Below, piece after piece: positions 1 through 5,716 of a stretch of DNA of 7,280 bases (the stretch's first letter is position 1; each line of letters opens with the position of its first letter). The DNA comes from a bacterium. GTDB taxonomy: Bacteria > Actinomycetota > Acidimicrobiia > UBA5794 > ZC4RG35. Made by a program: the position numbers and the translations under genes. Location of the stretch: NCBI GenBank assembly GCA_028819835.1, contig JAPPKR010000201.1:1-7280 (forward strand), written 5' to 3'. A model generated the notes under the pieces. The model had not been told where the DNA came from. It saw only the letters and a program-made list of their open reading frames with translations, and ran no database searches.

Positions 1-325
1 TGACGAAGGCCGACATGACGGTGACCGTCACCATGATCACCACCAGCGCGGTGAAATGATTGCGGCTGAAGCGCACCATGAGCCGGCCCACGGCCGTGGT
101 GGCGCCGGTCCTCTGCAGCCCGGCGCTGAGGATGAACATGGCGGCCACCGTCAGCGTGGCCGGGTTGCTGAAACCCGAGAACCCCTCCTGCACTGTTACC
201 AGGCCGAGAACCAGCAGCACTCCGAGACCCAGCATGGCCACTATGTCCAGGGGGTACTTCTCGGAGACGAACAAGGCCACGATCCCGATCAGGATCCCCA
301 GCACGATGAACCCTTCGGCGGTCAT
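1..325 (-). CDS. SLC13/DASS-family permease, N-terminal part (runs off left edge)
   Basis: The first 108 codons of an integral membrane transporter are present; the rest lies beyond the left edge. The translation begins MTAEGFIVLGILIG. It shows hydrophobic segments at about residues 5-20, 28-46, 56-70 and 91-108. Between them are the EKYPLDIVAM and EGFSGFSNPATLTVAAMF stretches that are typical of the start of SLC13-type (divalent anion:sodium symporter, CitT/ArsB-like) permeases. Family members import dicarboxylates, sulfate or related anions; the substrate cannot be told from this end. The ATG at 325-323 is the first Met in a well-conserved N-terminus, but no clear Shine-Dalgarno precedes it, so the start is probable rather than certain. 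It lies 111 bases downstream of the histidine kinase stop on the same strand. It could be co-transcribed with the two-component system or have its own promoter in that gap; no convincing hexamers were seen. Confidence 0.82.
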   Translation of the reverse strand, partial: MTAEGFIVLGILIGIVALFVSEKYPLDIVAMLGLGVLLVLGLVTVQEGFSGFSNPATLTVAAMFILSAGLQRTGATTAVGRLMVRFSRNHFTALVVIMVTVTVMSAFV

Positions 326-436
326 TTCAGAACGAGTTGACGGCGAGCTTGGCTGGTCCCGATCATTAATCGCCGCACAACCTTCGAAGATTAGGAGTGG
401 CAGTCGCCAAAGGCGTCGCCCTATCGGCCGTGGCGG

Positions 437-1882
437 TCAATTCGGGTCCGAGGGCGGAGACGCCTTGTTGGCCGTCGTGGAAGGGAGGGGAAGGCGGATA
501 GTCACGGTGGCGCCCTGCCCGGGCCCGGCGCTCTCCAAGGAGACCGTGCCCCCATGCGCCTCGACGATGGTCCGGGTGATGGCCAGTCCCAGGCCTTTCC
601 CGTCAACTTCCCGATTGCGGGACCGGTCGGTGCGGTAGAAGCGGTCGAACAGGCGGGGAAGGTCTGCGGGGTCGACCCCGATCCCGTCATCGGCAACCGA
701 GATGGCCAACCAGTTGTCGTCTTCCAGGTCCGCCGAGATCCCGATGCTCCCACCGGGATCGGTGCTGTTGATGGCGTTGCTCACCACGTTTCCCAGTGCC
801 TGGCTCATGCGCACCCGGTCGAGGTCCATGTCCGGGAGGTCACCGGATGCCCGGAGCAACAACTCGATCTCTCGGGCCCGGGCCTGTGGCTGCCAGCGTT
901 CCACCTCCGTGGTGAGCAGTTCGCAGATCGAACCGGGTTGGACGACGAGCCTCAACTCGCCGTGGTCGGTCTCTGCCAGCCAGTTCAGATCGGTTACCAG
1001 ACCGCGCAGGCGGTCCACCTCTCCGATGATGTGTTCGGAGGCGTCCTCGGGCGTCTGAAGCCCGTCGCGGAGCCCCTTCGCCTCCAGTTGGATGACGCTC
1101 AGCGGGGTGTTCAGTTCATGAGAGACGTCGTTGATGAGCCGCTTGCGGAGGTTGCGCTGGGTTTCCAGGGCAGTGGTCATCTGGTTGAAAGCGGCGCTCA
1201 TCCGCCCCAGTTCGTCCGATGAGGTGACGGGAAGCCGGGTGGTGTCGCCCTGGGCGATCGCCTGGGTCGCCTCTGTCAAGGCCGTCACCGGGGCGGTGAT
1301 CCGCTTGGACATCCAGGCGGCCAGCAGTATGCCGGCGCCTGCGGTCAGCAGACCGCCGATCAGGCTCACGGTCAGGATGGTGCTGAGGAACCCGTGGGAC
1401 TCGGTCGAGAGGAACTCCTGGTTCACATCCAGGTAGAGGCGGCCCACCGGTTGGTTGGCGTTCAGGTCGAATAGGGTCTCGCTGCGCCCATCCAACTCCG
1501 GCGCCGCGGTTCCGGGCGACAGTTCGGACAGGTTGTCCACCACCACCCGGCCGTCGGCGTCCACGATCACCACTCGCACCGGATCATGGTGGAACGACTC
1601 GGAGGACCCATGCTCACCCCCCTCGGATCCCTCTCTCACCGGGGGTCCACCAGAGATGTATCCGGCTTCCGCCAGCGGCCCGTCCACCGTCTGCCAACCA
1701 CCGGCGTCGGTGTATTCCCGGCTCAGATTGCGGGCCAAACGGCTCGCCTCTTCCTCGCCTATCCGGTCCACGAACACGTCCAGGCGTGCCTGGGTCGTGT
1801 AGTAGCCGATGCCGACTCCGATCAGGATGGTGAGGACGATGACCAGGACGATCGCCCCCATGATCCGCCAGCGGAGCGACAT
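437..1882 (-). CDS. Sensor histidine kinase, HAMP/HisKA/HATPase (BaeS/CusS-like layout)
   Basis: A complete 481-residue membrane sensor kinase that should autophosphorylate and pass phosphate to the adjacent response regulator. The domains in order are: TM1 at about 7-29; an extracytoplasmic region at about 30-165 with a PAS/Cache-like core (PVRVVIVDADGRVVVDN, 101-117); TM2 at about 166-190; HAMP at about 191-243; the H-box NDVSHELNTP with phospho-acceptor His255; the N-box around NVVSNAINST (365-374); G1 DDGIG (398-402); the F-box LFDRFYRTD (411-419); and G2 GKGLGLAI (428-435). All catalytic motifs are intact. The ATG at 1882-1880 shares its A with the regulator's TGA stop, which fixes the start and implies translational coupling. 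Oddly, the sensor loop carries a Gly/Glu/His/Ser patch (residues 84-100, including GGEHGSS and FHHD) that resembles the tail of the neighbouring lipoprotein. The C-terminal dozen residues are Ser/Pro-rich and dispensable-looking. The signal is unknown. Confidence 0.95.
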   Translation of the reverse strand: MSLRWRIMGAIVLVIVLTILIGVGIGYYTTQARLDVFVDRIGEEEASRLARNLSREYTDAGGWQTVDGPLAEAGYISGGPPVREGSEGGEHGSSESFHHDPVRVVIVDADGRVVVDNLSELSPGTAAPELDGRSETLFDLNANQPVGRLYLDVNQEFLSTESHGFLSTILTVSLIGGLLTAGAGILLAAWMSKRITAPVTALTEATQAIAQGDTTRLPVTSSDELGRMSAAFNQMTTALETQRNLRKRLINDVSHELNTPLSVIQLEAKGLRDGLQTPEDASEHIIGEVDRLRGLVTDLNWLAETDHGELRLVVQPGSICELLTTEVERWQPQARAREIELLLRASGDLPDMDLDRVRMSQALGNVVSNAINSTDPGGSIGISADLEDDNWLAISVADDGIGVDPADLPRLFDRFYRTDRSRNREVDGKGLGLAITRTIVEAHGGTVSLESAGPGQGATVTIRLPLPSTTANKASPPSDPN

Positions 1883-2559
1883 CAGCGGTCCTCTGTCACG
1901 AACTTGTAGCCGGCGCCGTACACGGTCCGGATGGGCTGGTGGCCGCCCCGGTCGATCTTCTTCCGCAGGCGGGCCACCTGGCTGTCGATAGCCCGTTCGT
2001 ACCCCTCGAAGTCGTAGCCGAAGGTGAGGTATATCAACTGGTAGCGGGTGAGTACCTGGTTGGGATGGCGCATGAAGGTCGACAGCAGGGCGAGTTGCGC
2101 CTGGGTCAGCGCCACGGGTTCCCCGTCCACCGTTACGCTCCGGGTGGTCTCGTTGAGGGTGATGGCGCCCCTGGTCAGCACCTGCTGGACTCTGTCCCTG
2201 ACGCGCCGGAGGACCGCGTTGGCCCGCGCCACGACTTCGTCGGGATCGAAGGGTTTGATGATGTAGTCGTCGGCGCCGCTGTCCAGCCCGATAATGCGCT
2301 CGGCGGGGGTTTCCCTGGCGGTCAGCATGATGATCGGCACGTCCGACTCGCCACGCAGGGTCCGGCACACCTCCACGCCGTCGAGGAGGGGGAGGTTGAG
2401 GTCGAGGATCACCAGGTCCGGAAGCAGGCGGCGGGCCATGGACAGGCCGGACCGACCGTCATGGGCGACCTCGGCCGAGAACCCGGCCCGCTCGAAGTAC
2501 ACCTTCACCCAGTTGGCGATCCTCTCGTTGTCTTCGACAATCAACACTATGTCGTTCAT
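1882..2559 (-). CDS. OmpR/PhoB-family response regulator
   Basis: A 225-residue DNA-binding response regulator, the usual length for the family. The receiver domain spans about 3-118: acidic pocket Glu9/Asp10 in LIVEDNE, phospho-acceptor Asp53 in ILDLNLP, conserved Thr80 in MLTARE, and Lys102 in IKPFDP. The winged-helix effector domain spans about 127-222, with recognition-helix region AIDSQVARLRKKI and the terminal hairpin signature RTVYGAGYKF. The chosen start, ATG at 2559-2557, puts the receiver motif at the proper distance from the N-terminus and has an AGGA six bases upstream. An in-frame ATG at 2667 would add 36 residues (MARPEQRYSEYERTRW...) with no receiver-like character, so it was not used. 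The stop overlaps the kinase start by one base (TGATG), making the pair one coupled unit. The targets are unknown; the lipoprotein upstream and the permease downstream are the obvious local candidates, by proximity only. Confidence 0.95.
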   Translation of the reverse strand: MNDIVLIVEDNERIANWVKVYFERAGFSAEVAHDGRSGLSMARRLLPDLVILDLNLPLLDGVEVCRTLRGESDVPIIMLTARETPAERIIGLDSGADDYIIKPFDPDEVVARANAVLRRVRDRVQQVLTRGAITLNETTRSVTVDGEPVALTQAQLALLSTFMRHPNQVLTRYQLIYLTFGYDFEGYERAIDSQVARLRKKIDRGGHQPIRTVYGAGYKFVTEDR

Positions 2560-2567
2560 CAGCAGTC

Positions 2568-2675
2568 CTAACAGGGAGTCAATCCGGAGGGAGATGCCTT
2601 TAGGAGAGATCCCACCTGGCCACCGGGTGCGCTCATATTCAGAATATCGCTGTTCGGGTCTTGCCATTTCCTCAA
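2568..2675 (-). CDS. Possible 35-codon leader ORF ahead of the response regulator
   Basis: A short reading frame starts with TTG at 2675-2673 and ends with TAG at 2570-2568. It begins (M)RKWQDPNSDILNMSAP. An AAGGAG lies five bases before the TTG, a better Shine-Dalgarno than the regulator's own. Its stop falls at the regulator's AGGA, so ribosomes ending here would release about eight bases before the regulator ATG. This arrangement could be a coupling or leader peptide. No recognised family matches it, the start codon is a rare one, and the frame may exist by chance. An overlapping frame from ATG 2667 reads through into the regulator and is the competing explanation for the same AAGGAG. Confidence 0.22.
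   Translation of the reverse strand: MRKWQDPNSDILNMSAPGGQVGSLLKASPSGLTPC
2635..2647. promoter_or_regulatory. Perfect 6-1-6 palindrome upstream of the response regulator
   Basis: The sequence ATATTC-A-GAATAT is an AT-rich perfect inverted repeat in otherwise GC-rich DNA. It lies 76-88 bases before the regulator ATG and inside the intergenic gap. Its position and symmetry suit an operator for a dimeric regulator. OmpR-family proteins more often bind direct repeats, so autoregulation by this regulator is only one possibility. A loosely similar stretch (CATATTTCAGCAACAT, minus strand, around 4310-4326) occurs upstream of the lipoprotein gene, but the match needs gaps. Confidence 0.35.
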
Positions 2676-2733
2676 GATCACTCCTTCGCTCCGGTCACCG
2701 GTCCCCGATGACGCCACCTCTGATCCTCCGCGT

Positions 2734-2770
2734 GGAGGCTCCGGTTCCGAATGCTGGAACCGGAGCCTCC
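2734..2770 (-). terminator. 15-bp perfect hairpin after the lipoprotein gene
   Basis: GGAGGCTCCGGTTCC (2734-2748) and its exact reverse complement (2756-2770) are separated by seven bases. The hairpin begins 26 bases past the lipoprotein stop (2796) and ahead of the regulator. On the minus strand there is no run of T after the stem, so it is not a textbook intrinsic terminator. U-less stems of this kind are commonly proposed as terminators in high-GC actinobacteria. It probably ends the lipoprotein mRNA or protects its 3' end, separating it from the regulator/kinase unit. Confidence 0.6.
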
Positions 2771-2795
2771 GTTGTCGGTGTCCGTACCGGAGCCG

Positions 2796-4259
2796 TCAGC
2801 CGCCGCTGCCTTCGCCGCTGCTGCCGTGCTCTCCGCCGGAGCCGTGTTCGCCGCTGCCTTCGCCGCTGCTGCCGTGCTCTCCGCCGCCTTCGCCGCTGCC
2901 GACCTCGGCATGGGGTACCCAGCCGGTGAAGGGTTCAGCCGTGGCGGGAAGGTTGACCGCCAGCACCTGGCCCGGGGCCATGTCCACCGGGGTGGTCGGA
3001 CCGAGTTCCGTCCCGTTCGAGAGATGGACCTCGATCCTGACCCGGGTCAGGGTGTTGTTGGTCGTGTTCTCCACGGTGCCCTTGAAGGAATTGGTCGAGG
3101 GGTCGTAGTTCAGGATCAACCGGGCGCCGGCCCGGACGGTGTCGAAGGTCTCATTCAAGGCCAGCATGTTTCCGCTGCCCTCTTCACCACCGGAGGATCC
3201 GGTCTCCGAGCCTTCGCCGCCGCCTTCGCTGCCGCCTTCGCCACCGGGACCGTGCCCTTCGCCCCCAGCGCCTTCGCCACCGCCGCCTTCACCGCCCTCG
3301 CCTCCTGTGTGAGGCACGGGGCCGGAGCCGGCGCAGTCGAAGATCTCCATGTGGACGACGTACCCGTCGAAGGAGACCCCCGCCAGTGACGGTTCACTGG
3401 AAACCGCCACCGCAGACGTGGCCGCCTGCCCGGGGCTGAGATGCCCCAGTACGTCCGGGCCGAGTTCCCCGACCGTCGTCGTTCCCGACTTCAGGTGAGG
3501 TTCGGCCTGCACGTAGCAGAGGACCTGCGAGGTGGTGTTCTCCACCGTCGAGTAGACCGTCTGGGTTGCGGTGTCGTATCGGGCGGAGATGGCCAGTCCC
3601 CCGAGGTTTCCTTCCCACGTCTGTGAGAGGGGAATGATCGGGCTCGACATGGCCGCCTCGTTGAGTTCGGCGCCGCCGCCCTCGGGACTGCCCTCGGGTC
3701 CTTCAGCGCCGCCTTCGCCGCCTGATTCGGGTCCTTCGCCTCCGGATTCGTTGCCCTCGGCTCCGCCGCCTTCGCCGCTGCCGACCTCGGCGTGGGGGGT
3801 CCATCCGGTGAACGGTTCCGGCGTGGCGGGCAGGGCGACCGCAATCACCTCGCCCGGGGACAGGTCCACGGGAGTGGTCGGACCGAGTTCCACGCCGTTG
3901 GAGAGGTGCACCTCGATCCTCACTCGGGTGAGGACGCTGTTGGTGGTGTTCTCCACGGTGCCCGTGAAGGAGTTGCTCGGTGCGTCGTAGCGCATCATCA
4001 GCCGGGCGCCTGAGCGGACCGTGTCGAAGGTCTCATCCAAGGCCAGCATGGTTCCGCTGGCCTCTTCGCCTCCGCCGCCGCGTTCGCCGCCGGCCTCCCC
4101 AGCGGCGCCGTGCTCGCCAGAGCCTTCAGCGCCGCCGGTCTCCTGGCCGCCCGGGGACTCCGTGTCGTCCCCGCAGGCGACCAGGACCCCCATGCTGAGC
4201 ATGGCGCCCATCGCCACCCCAATCACGGAGGTCTTGGTCAGAAACTTCTTTAGCTTCAT
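2796..4259 (-). CDS. Lipoprotein with three beta-rich (FxLYD-like) domains and Gly/Glu/Ser/His linkers
   Basis: A 487-residue secreted lipoprotein. Residues 1-28 form a signal peptide (Lys-rich start, hydrophobic core) ending in lipobox L-V-A-C with lipidated Cys29, so it should be anchored on the outer face of the membrane. Domain 1 (about 71-160) and domain 3 (about 365-454) share 77 of 96 aligned residues with no gaps when compared over 71-166 and 365-460. Both contain GTVENTT, TRVRIEVHLSNG and LGPTTPVD. Domain 2 (about 204-313) keeps the same outline (STVENTT, HLSPGQ) but is divergent and holds the only two Cys besides Cys29 (248 and 309), a possible disulfide. The pattern resembles FxLYD-type Ig-like folds; this assignment is moderate. 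Linkers at about 31-69, 161-200, 311-364 and 455-487 are low-complexity and acidic, with scattered His. The start is supported by AGGAG seven bases before the ATG. The function is unknown; adhesion, metal buffering or signal presentation to the nearby kinase are possibilities. Confidence 0.88.
   Translation of the reverse strand: MKLKKFLTKTSVIGVAMGAMLSMGVLVACGDDTESPGGQETGGAEGSGEHGAAGEAGGERGGGGEEASGTMLALDETFDTVRSGARLMMRYDAPSNSFTGTVENTTNSVLTRVRIEVHLSNGVELGPTTPVDLSPGEVIAVALPATPEPFTGWTPHAEVGSGEGGGAEGNESGGEGPESGGEGGAEGPEGSPEGGGAELNEAAMSSPIIPLSQTWEGNLGGLAISARYDTATQTVYSTVENTTSQVLCYVQAEPHLKSGTTTVGELGPDVLGHLSPGQAATSAVAVSSEPSLAGVSFDGYVVHMEIFDCAGSGPVPHTGGEGGEGGGGEGAGGEGHGPGGEGGSEGGGEGSETGSSGGEEGSGNMLALNETFDTVRAGARLILNYDPSTNSFKGTVENTTNNTLTRVRIEVHLSNGTELGPTTPVDMAPGQVLAVNLPATAEPFTGWVPHAEVGSGEGGGEHGSSGEGSGEHGSGGEHGSSGEGSGG
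2801..2886 (-). repeat. 38-bp perfect direct repeat, 48-bp period, in lipoprotein 3' end
   Basis: Positions 2801-2838 and 2849-2886 are identical over 38 bases, offset by 48 bases (16 codons). They encode the tail repeat in which GGEHGSSGEGSGEHGS (residues 459-474) is followed by a second, shortened copy (475-487). The offset is a multiple of three, so gain or loss of a copy would keep the frame. Such a repeat is prone to slippage and may vary in copy number between strains. Confidence 0.85.
2880..3167 (-). repeat. Intragenic duplicated domain, copy B (lipoprotein domain 3)
   Basis: Residues 365-460 of the lipoprotein. They align without gaps to residues 71-166 (copy A, 3762-4049), with 19 differences in 96 positions by direct comparison. 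The conserved part extends into the first linker residues (SGEGGG in both). This points to duplication of a domain-plus-linker unit, not of the domain alone. Confidence 0.85.
3762..4049 (-). repeat. Intragenic duplicated domain, copy A (lipoprotein domain 1)
   Basis: Residues 71-166 of the lipoprotein, the partner of copy B at 2880-3167. Several substitutions are conservative (D/N, M/L, I/L, E/Q). The most variable stretch is the RYDAPSNSFTG versus NYDPSTNSFKG loop, where five of eleven positions differ and which could therefore be the part that contacts a ligand. Confidence 0.85.
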
Positions 4260-4300
4260 CGCTTCACTCCTTTCGTTGAAGTCTTTGTGATGCCATTCAC

Positions 4301-4337
4301 TCTGGCTAAGGAATGTTGCTGAAATATGTCAGCCAGA
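4301..4337. promoter_or_regulatory. Separated inverted repeat upstream of the lipoprotein gene
   Basis: TCTGGCT at 4301-4307 and AGCCAGA at 4331-4337 are exact reverse complements separated by 23 bases. They lie 42-78 bases before the lipoprotein start, in a locally AT-rich stretch where a promoter is expected. They could be two operator half-sites or a weak mRNA stem. Seven-base arms can also arise by chance. Confidence 0.25.
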
Positions 4338-4474
4338 CTCAGTTGTCCCGAGTACGTGAATTGGGCAAAAGGAGGGGGAGCGATGTGAAGTGTCAGAAGA
4401 ATCACCGGCCCGCGACTCTGGGAGTGTTGGTGCTCCCGATGGGCTCCCGAGAAGCCAGGGGCGGCGACAGCTAA

Positions 4475-4497
4475 AAGCCAGAAATCAGGTTTGGCTT
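4475..4497 (-). terminator. Small hairpin with T-run, candidate terminator for the deaminase transcript
   Basis: AAGCCA (4475-4480) and TGGCTT (4492-4497) form a six-base-pair stem with an eleven-base loop. Read on the minus strand, the stem is followed by TT (four T in a row counting the stem end). It sits about 100 bases past the deaminase stop. The stem is short, so termination here is only possible. Confidence 0.3.
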
Positions 4498-4509
4498 GTC
4501 GAGTGTCCC

Positions 4510-4567
4510 GGGGAGATCAGGGGTCCGAAGCGGAGAGGAGAATAGGCCCCATGGCCCCGATCTCCCC
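4510..4567. terminator. Imperfect long hairpin downstream of the deaminase gene
   Basis: GGGGAGATC (4510-4518) pairs with GATCTCCCC (4559-4567). After a one-base bulge, GGGG (4520-4523) pairs with CCCC (4555-4558), and after a second bulge CC (4525-4526) pairs with GG (4553-4554). The loop is about 26 bases. It starts 28 bases past the deaminase stop on the minus strand and has no T-run. It is the likeliest structure to end or stabilise the macro/deaminase transcript. Confidence 0.4.
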
Positions 4568-4594
4568 TGACTTCGGCATTGGCGGGAAGGGTTG

Positions 4595-5127
4595 TTATGA
4601 ACTCTCCGGAGACCGGGCCGCAAAGTAGTCGAGTTGGACTGCGCATGCCTCCTCGACCAGGTGAGGCCCGCTTACCTCGATGTGACGCTGGCCGCTGTTG
4701 AGGATGGTGCGGCAACCCACTCCCCGCATGGTCGGGCAGTGGTCGCTCACGCCCGTGATGTCCAGCAGGTCGTGTTCCGACATCGCGTAAACCGTCCGGT
4801 TTATCCCGCCCCAGTACATGGCTCCGCTGCACATAGCGCAGGGTTCGCAACTGGTGTAGAGGGTGGCGGTGGCGATCAACTCGGGGTCGAGGGAGGCTAC
4901 TGCCGCGTTGACGAGGTTGGCCTCGGCGTGGTTGAGGGGATTCCGTTGGTGAACGTCGTGTTCTCGGCTTCGAGGAGGATGTTGCCTTCGGGGTCTGCGA
5001 GAAGGGCGCCGAACGCCATGTTTCCCTTGGCGGATGCGCTGGCCGATAGGTGGATGGCCCGGCGCAGGAGCCGTCTTTCCAGTGCGCTCAGGTGTCCTGA
5101 GTCCTCTACCCCCATGACATTCATGCT
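4595..5127 (-). pseudogene. Nucleoside deaminase (CDA/TadA superfamily) interrupted by a frameshift
   Basis: Two adjacent frames together make one zinc-dependent deaminase. The 5' frame reads ...GNMAFGALLADPEGNILLEAENTTFTNG and then runs to a stop at 4899-4897. The 3' frame resumes with LNHAEANLVNAA, where His (4930-4928) and Glu (4924-4922) are the zinc ligand and the proton shuttle. It continues TLYTSCEPCAMCSGAMYWGG (zinc Cys at 4840-4838 and 4831-4829) to TAA at 4597-4595. Eight bases (4944-4937) sit where nine are expected for a G-D-P-like tripeptide, so one base is missing. Restored, the protein is about 177 residues from ATG 5127, 174 from ATG 5118, or 191 from ATG 5169; no start has a good ribosome site. 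SCEPCxMCxGAxYWG looks more like guanine/nucleoside deaminases than tRNA deaminase TadA. The 3' frame is otherwise intact, so the lesion is recent or a sequencing error. It follows the macro-domain gene on the same strand. Confidence 0.85.
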
Positions 5128-5203
5128 AAACGGAGGGCAAGGTGCTGGGAGCCCCTGCGGGGTATCCATACTTGAGCATTGGTGGATGGAGGAGGAGAAA
5201 CCC

Positions 5204-5716
5204 TCAGAGACCTTCGGCGTAAGCTTCCAGGGTCTCCTTGTCGAAGGCGACGAAAGTGACTTGGGCCACCTCCGTGAGTGTGGAGCGAACCGTCTCGATG
5301 GCGATGGCGGCGGCGTCTTTGAAGGGGTATCCGTAGACGCCGGTGGAGATGGCCGGAAAGGCGACGGTATTCGCCCCGACCTCGTCGGCGCGGGCCAGTG
5401 ACTCCCGGTAGCAGGAGGCCAGGAGGTCCGGCTCGCCGCTGGCGCCGCCCCGCCACACGGGTCCGACGGTGTGGATCACCCACCGGGCCGGGAGGTTGAA
5501 ACCGGGCGTGACCTTGGCCTGCCCCGTCTCGCACCCTCCCAGGGTGCGACAGTATTCGAGAAGTCTGGGTCCGGCGGCTCGGTGGATGGCCCCGTCCACC
5601 CCGCCGCCACCGAGCAGGGTGCTATTGGCCGCGTTCACGATTGCGTCCACCTCCAGCTTGGCGATGTCCCCCATGTGGAGGGTGAGGACCGGACCCGAAC
5701 TCTCAAGAGAAGGCAT
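5204..5716 (-). CDS. Macro-domain protein, MacroD type (ADP-ribosyl / O-acetyl-ADP-ribose hydrolase)
   Basis: A 170-residue single-domain cytoplasmic protein. Family members bind ADP-ribose and remove it from acidic residues, or deacetylate O-acetyl-ADP-ribose. Seen motifs: [19 protein letters not shown] (16-34) with Asn28 and Asn31; the glycine loop [14 protein letters not shown] (36-49) with the MacroD catalytic-type Asp41; [10 protein letters not shown] (61-70); [11 protein letters not shown] (78-88); and the phosphate-binding loop ISTGVYGYP (123-131). The full domain is present at the normal length for stand-alone MacroD/YmdB proteins. ATG 5716 is chosen because the domain begins soon after; the upstream ribosome site is weak (GAGGGG lies too far away). 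It precedes the broken deaminase by 35-86 bases on the same strand and diverges from rtcB. The substrate in this organism is unknown; no ADP-ribosyltransferase lies in the window, so it is not visibly half of a DarTG-type toxin pair. Confidence 0.92.
   Translation of the reverse strand: MPSLESSGPVLTLHMGDIAKLEVDAIVNAANSTLLGGGGVDGAIHRAAGPRLLEYCRTLGGCETGQAKVTPGFNLPARWVIHTVGPVWRGGASGEPDLLASCYRESLARADEVGANTVAFPAISTGVYGYPFKDAAAIAIETVRSTLTEVAQVTFVAFDKETLEAYAEGL

Larger units (their letters stand above)
4260..4594. other. Intergenic region between deaminase and lipoprotein genes
   Basis: About 335 bases without a credible gene. It contains the lipoprotein Shine-Dalgarno (minus-strand AAAGGAG), a separated inverted repeat (4301-4337), a small hairpin with a T-run (4475-4497) and a larger imperfect hairpin (4510-4567). 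The lipoprotein promoter must lie here or upstream, but no pair of hexamers with good spacing was convincing; the best, CTGACA-17-TTAGCC on the minus strand near 4305-4333, is weak. It is more AT-rich than its surroundings near 4280-4370. Confidence 0.6.

Noticed and set aside
326..436. Terminator or promoter between the kinase and the permease
   Set aside because: Only a four-base-pair stem (CGCC-TTT-GGCG on the minus strand, about 405-415) and short palindromes such as CTTCGAAG were seen. None is strong enough to call.
554..1222. Plus-strand open frame of 222 codons opposite the histidine kinase
   Set aside because: It lies antisense to a gene with every catalytic motif, shows no recognisable domain, and is the expected third-position-GC shadow.
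1882..2368. Upstream in-frame extension of the histidine kinase reading frame to 2368
   Set aside because: The extra stretch is Arg/Pro/Gly-rich, lacks kinase or sensor features and overlaps the well-formed response regulator in another frame. ATG 1882 opens directly into TM1 and overlaps the regulator stop.
2560..2667. Longer response-regulator start at ATG 2667
   Set aside because: It would add 36 non-receiver residues. ATG 2559 has AGGA at good spacing and gives the standard family N-terminus.
2751..3389. Plus-strand Ala/Phe-rich open frame opposite the lipoprotein tail
   Set aside because: Its Ala-rich repeats are simply the antisense reading of the Gly/Glu/Ser linker codons. There is no signal or domain evidence.
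2796..4259. CRISPR-like or satellite repeats suggested by repetitive G/C text
   Set aside because: The repeats are in-frame codon repeats of Gly/Glu/Ser linkers with no uniform spacer length and no palindromic repeat unit.
4595..5169. Identification of the deaminase as tRNA adenosine deaminase TadA
   Set aside because: The YTSCEPCAMCSGAMYWG region and what follows resemble guanine/nucleoside deaminases more than TadA. The superfamily is clear but the substrate is not, so no gene symbol was given.
5204..5716. Macro-domain gene as the antitoxin of a DarTG-type system
   Set aside because: No DarT-like ADP-ribosyltransferase is next to it, and the domain is MacroD-like rather than DarG-like. 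The partner is a deaminase.
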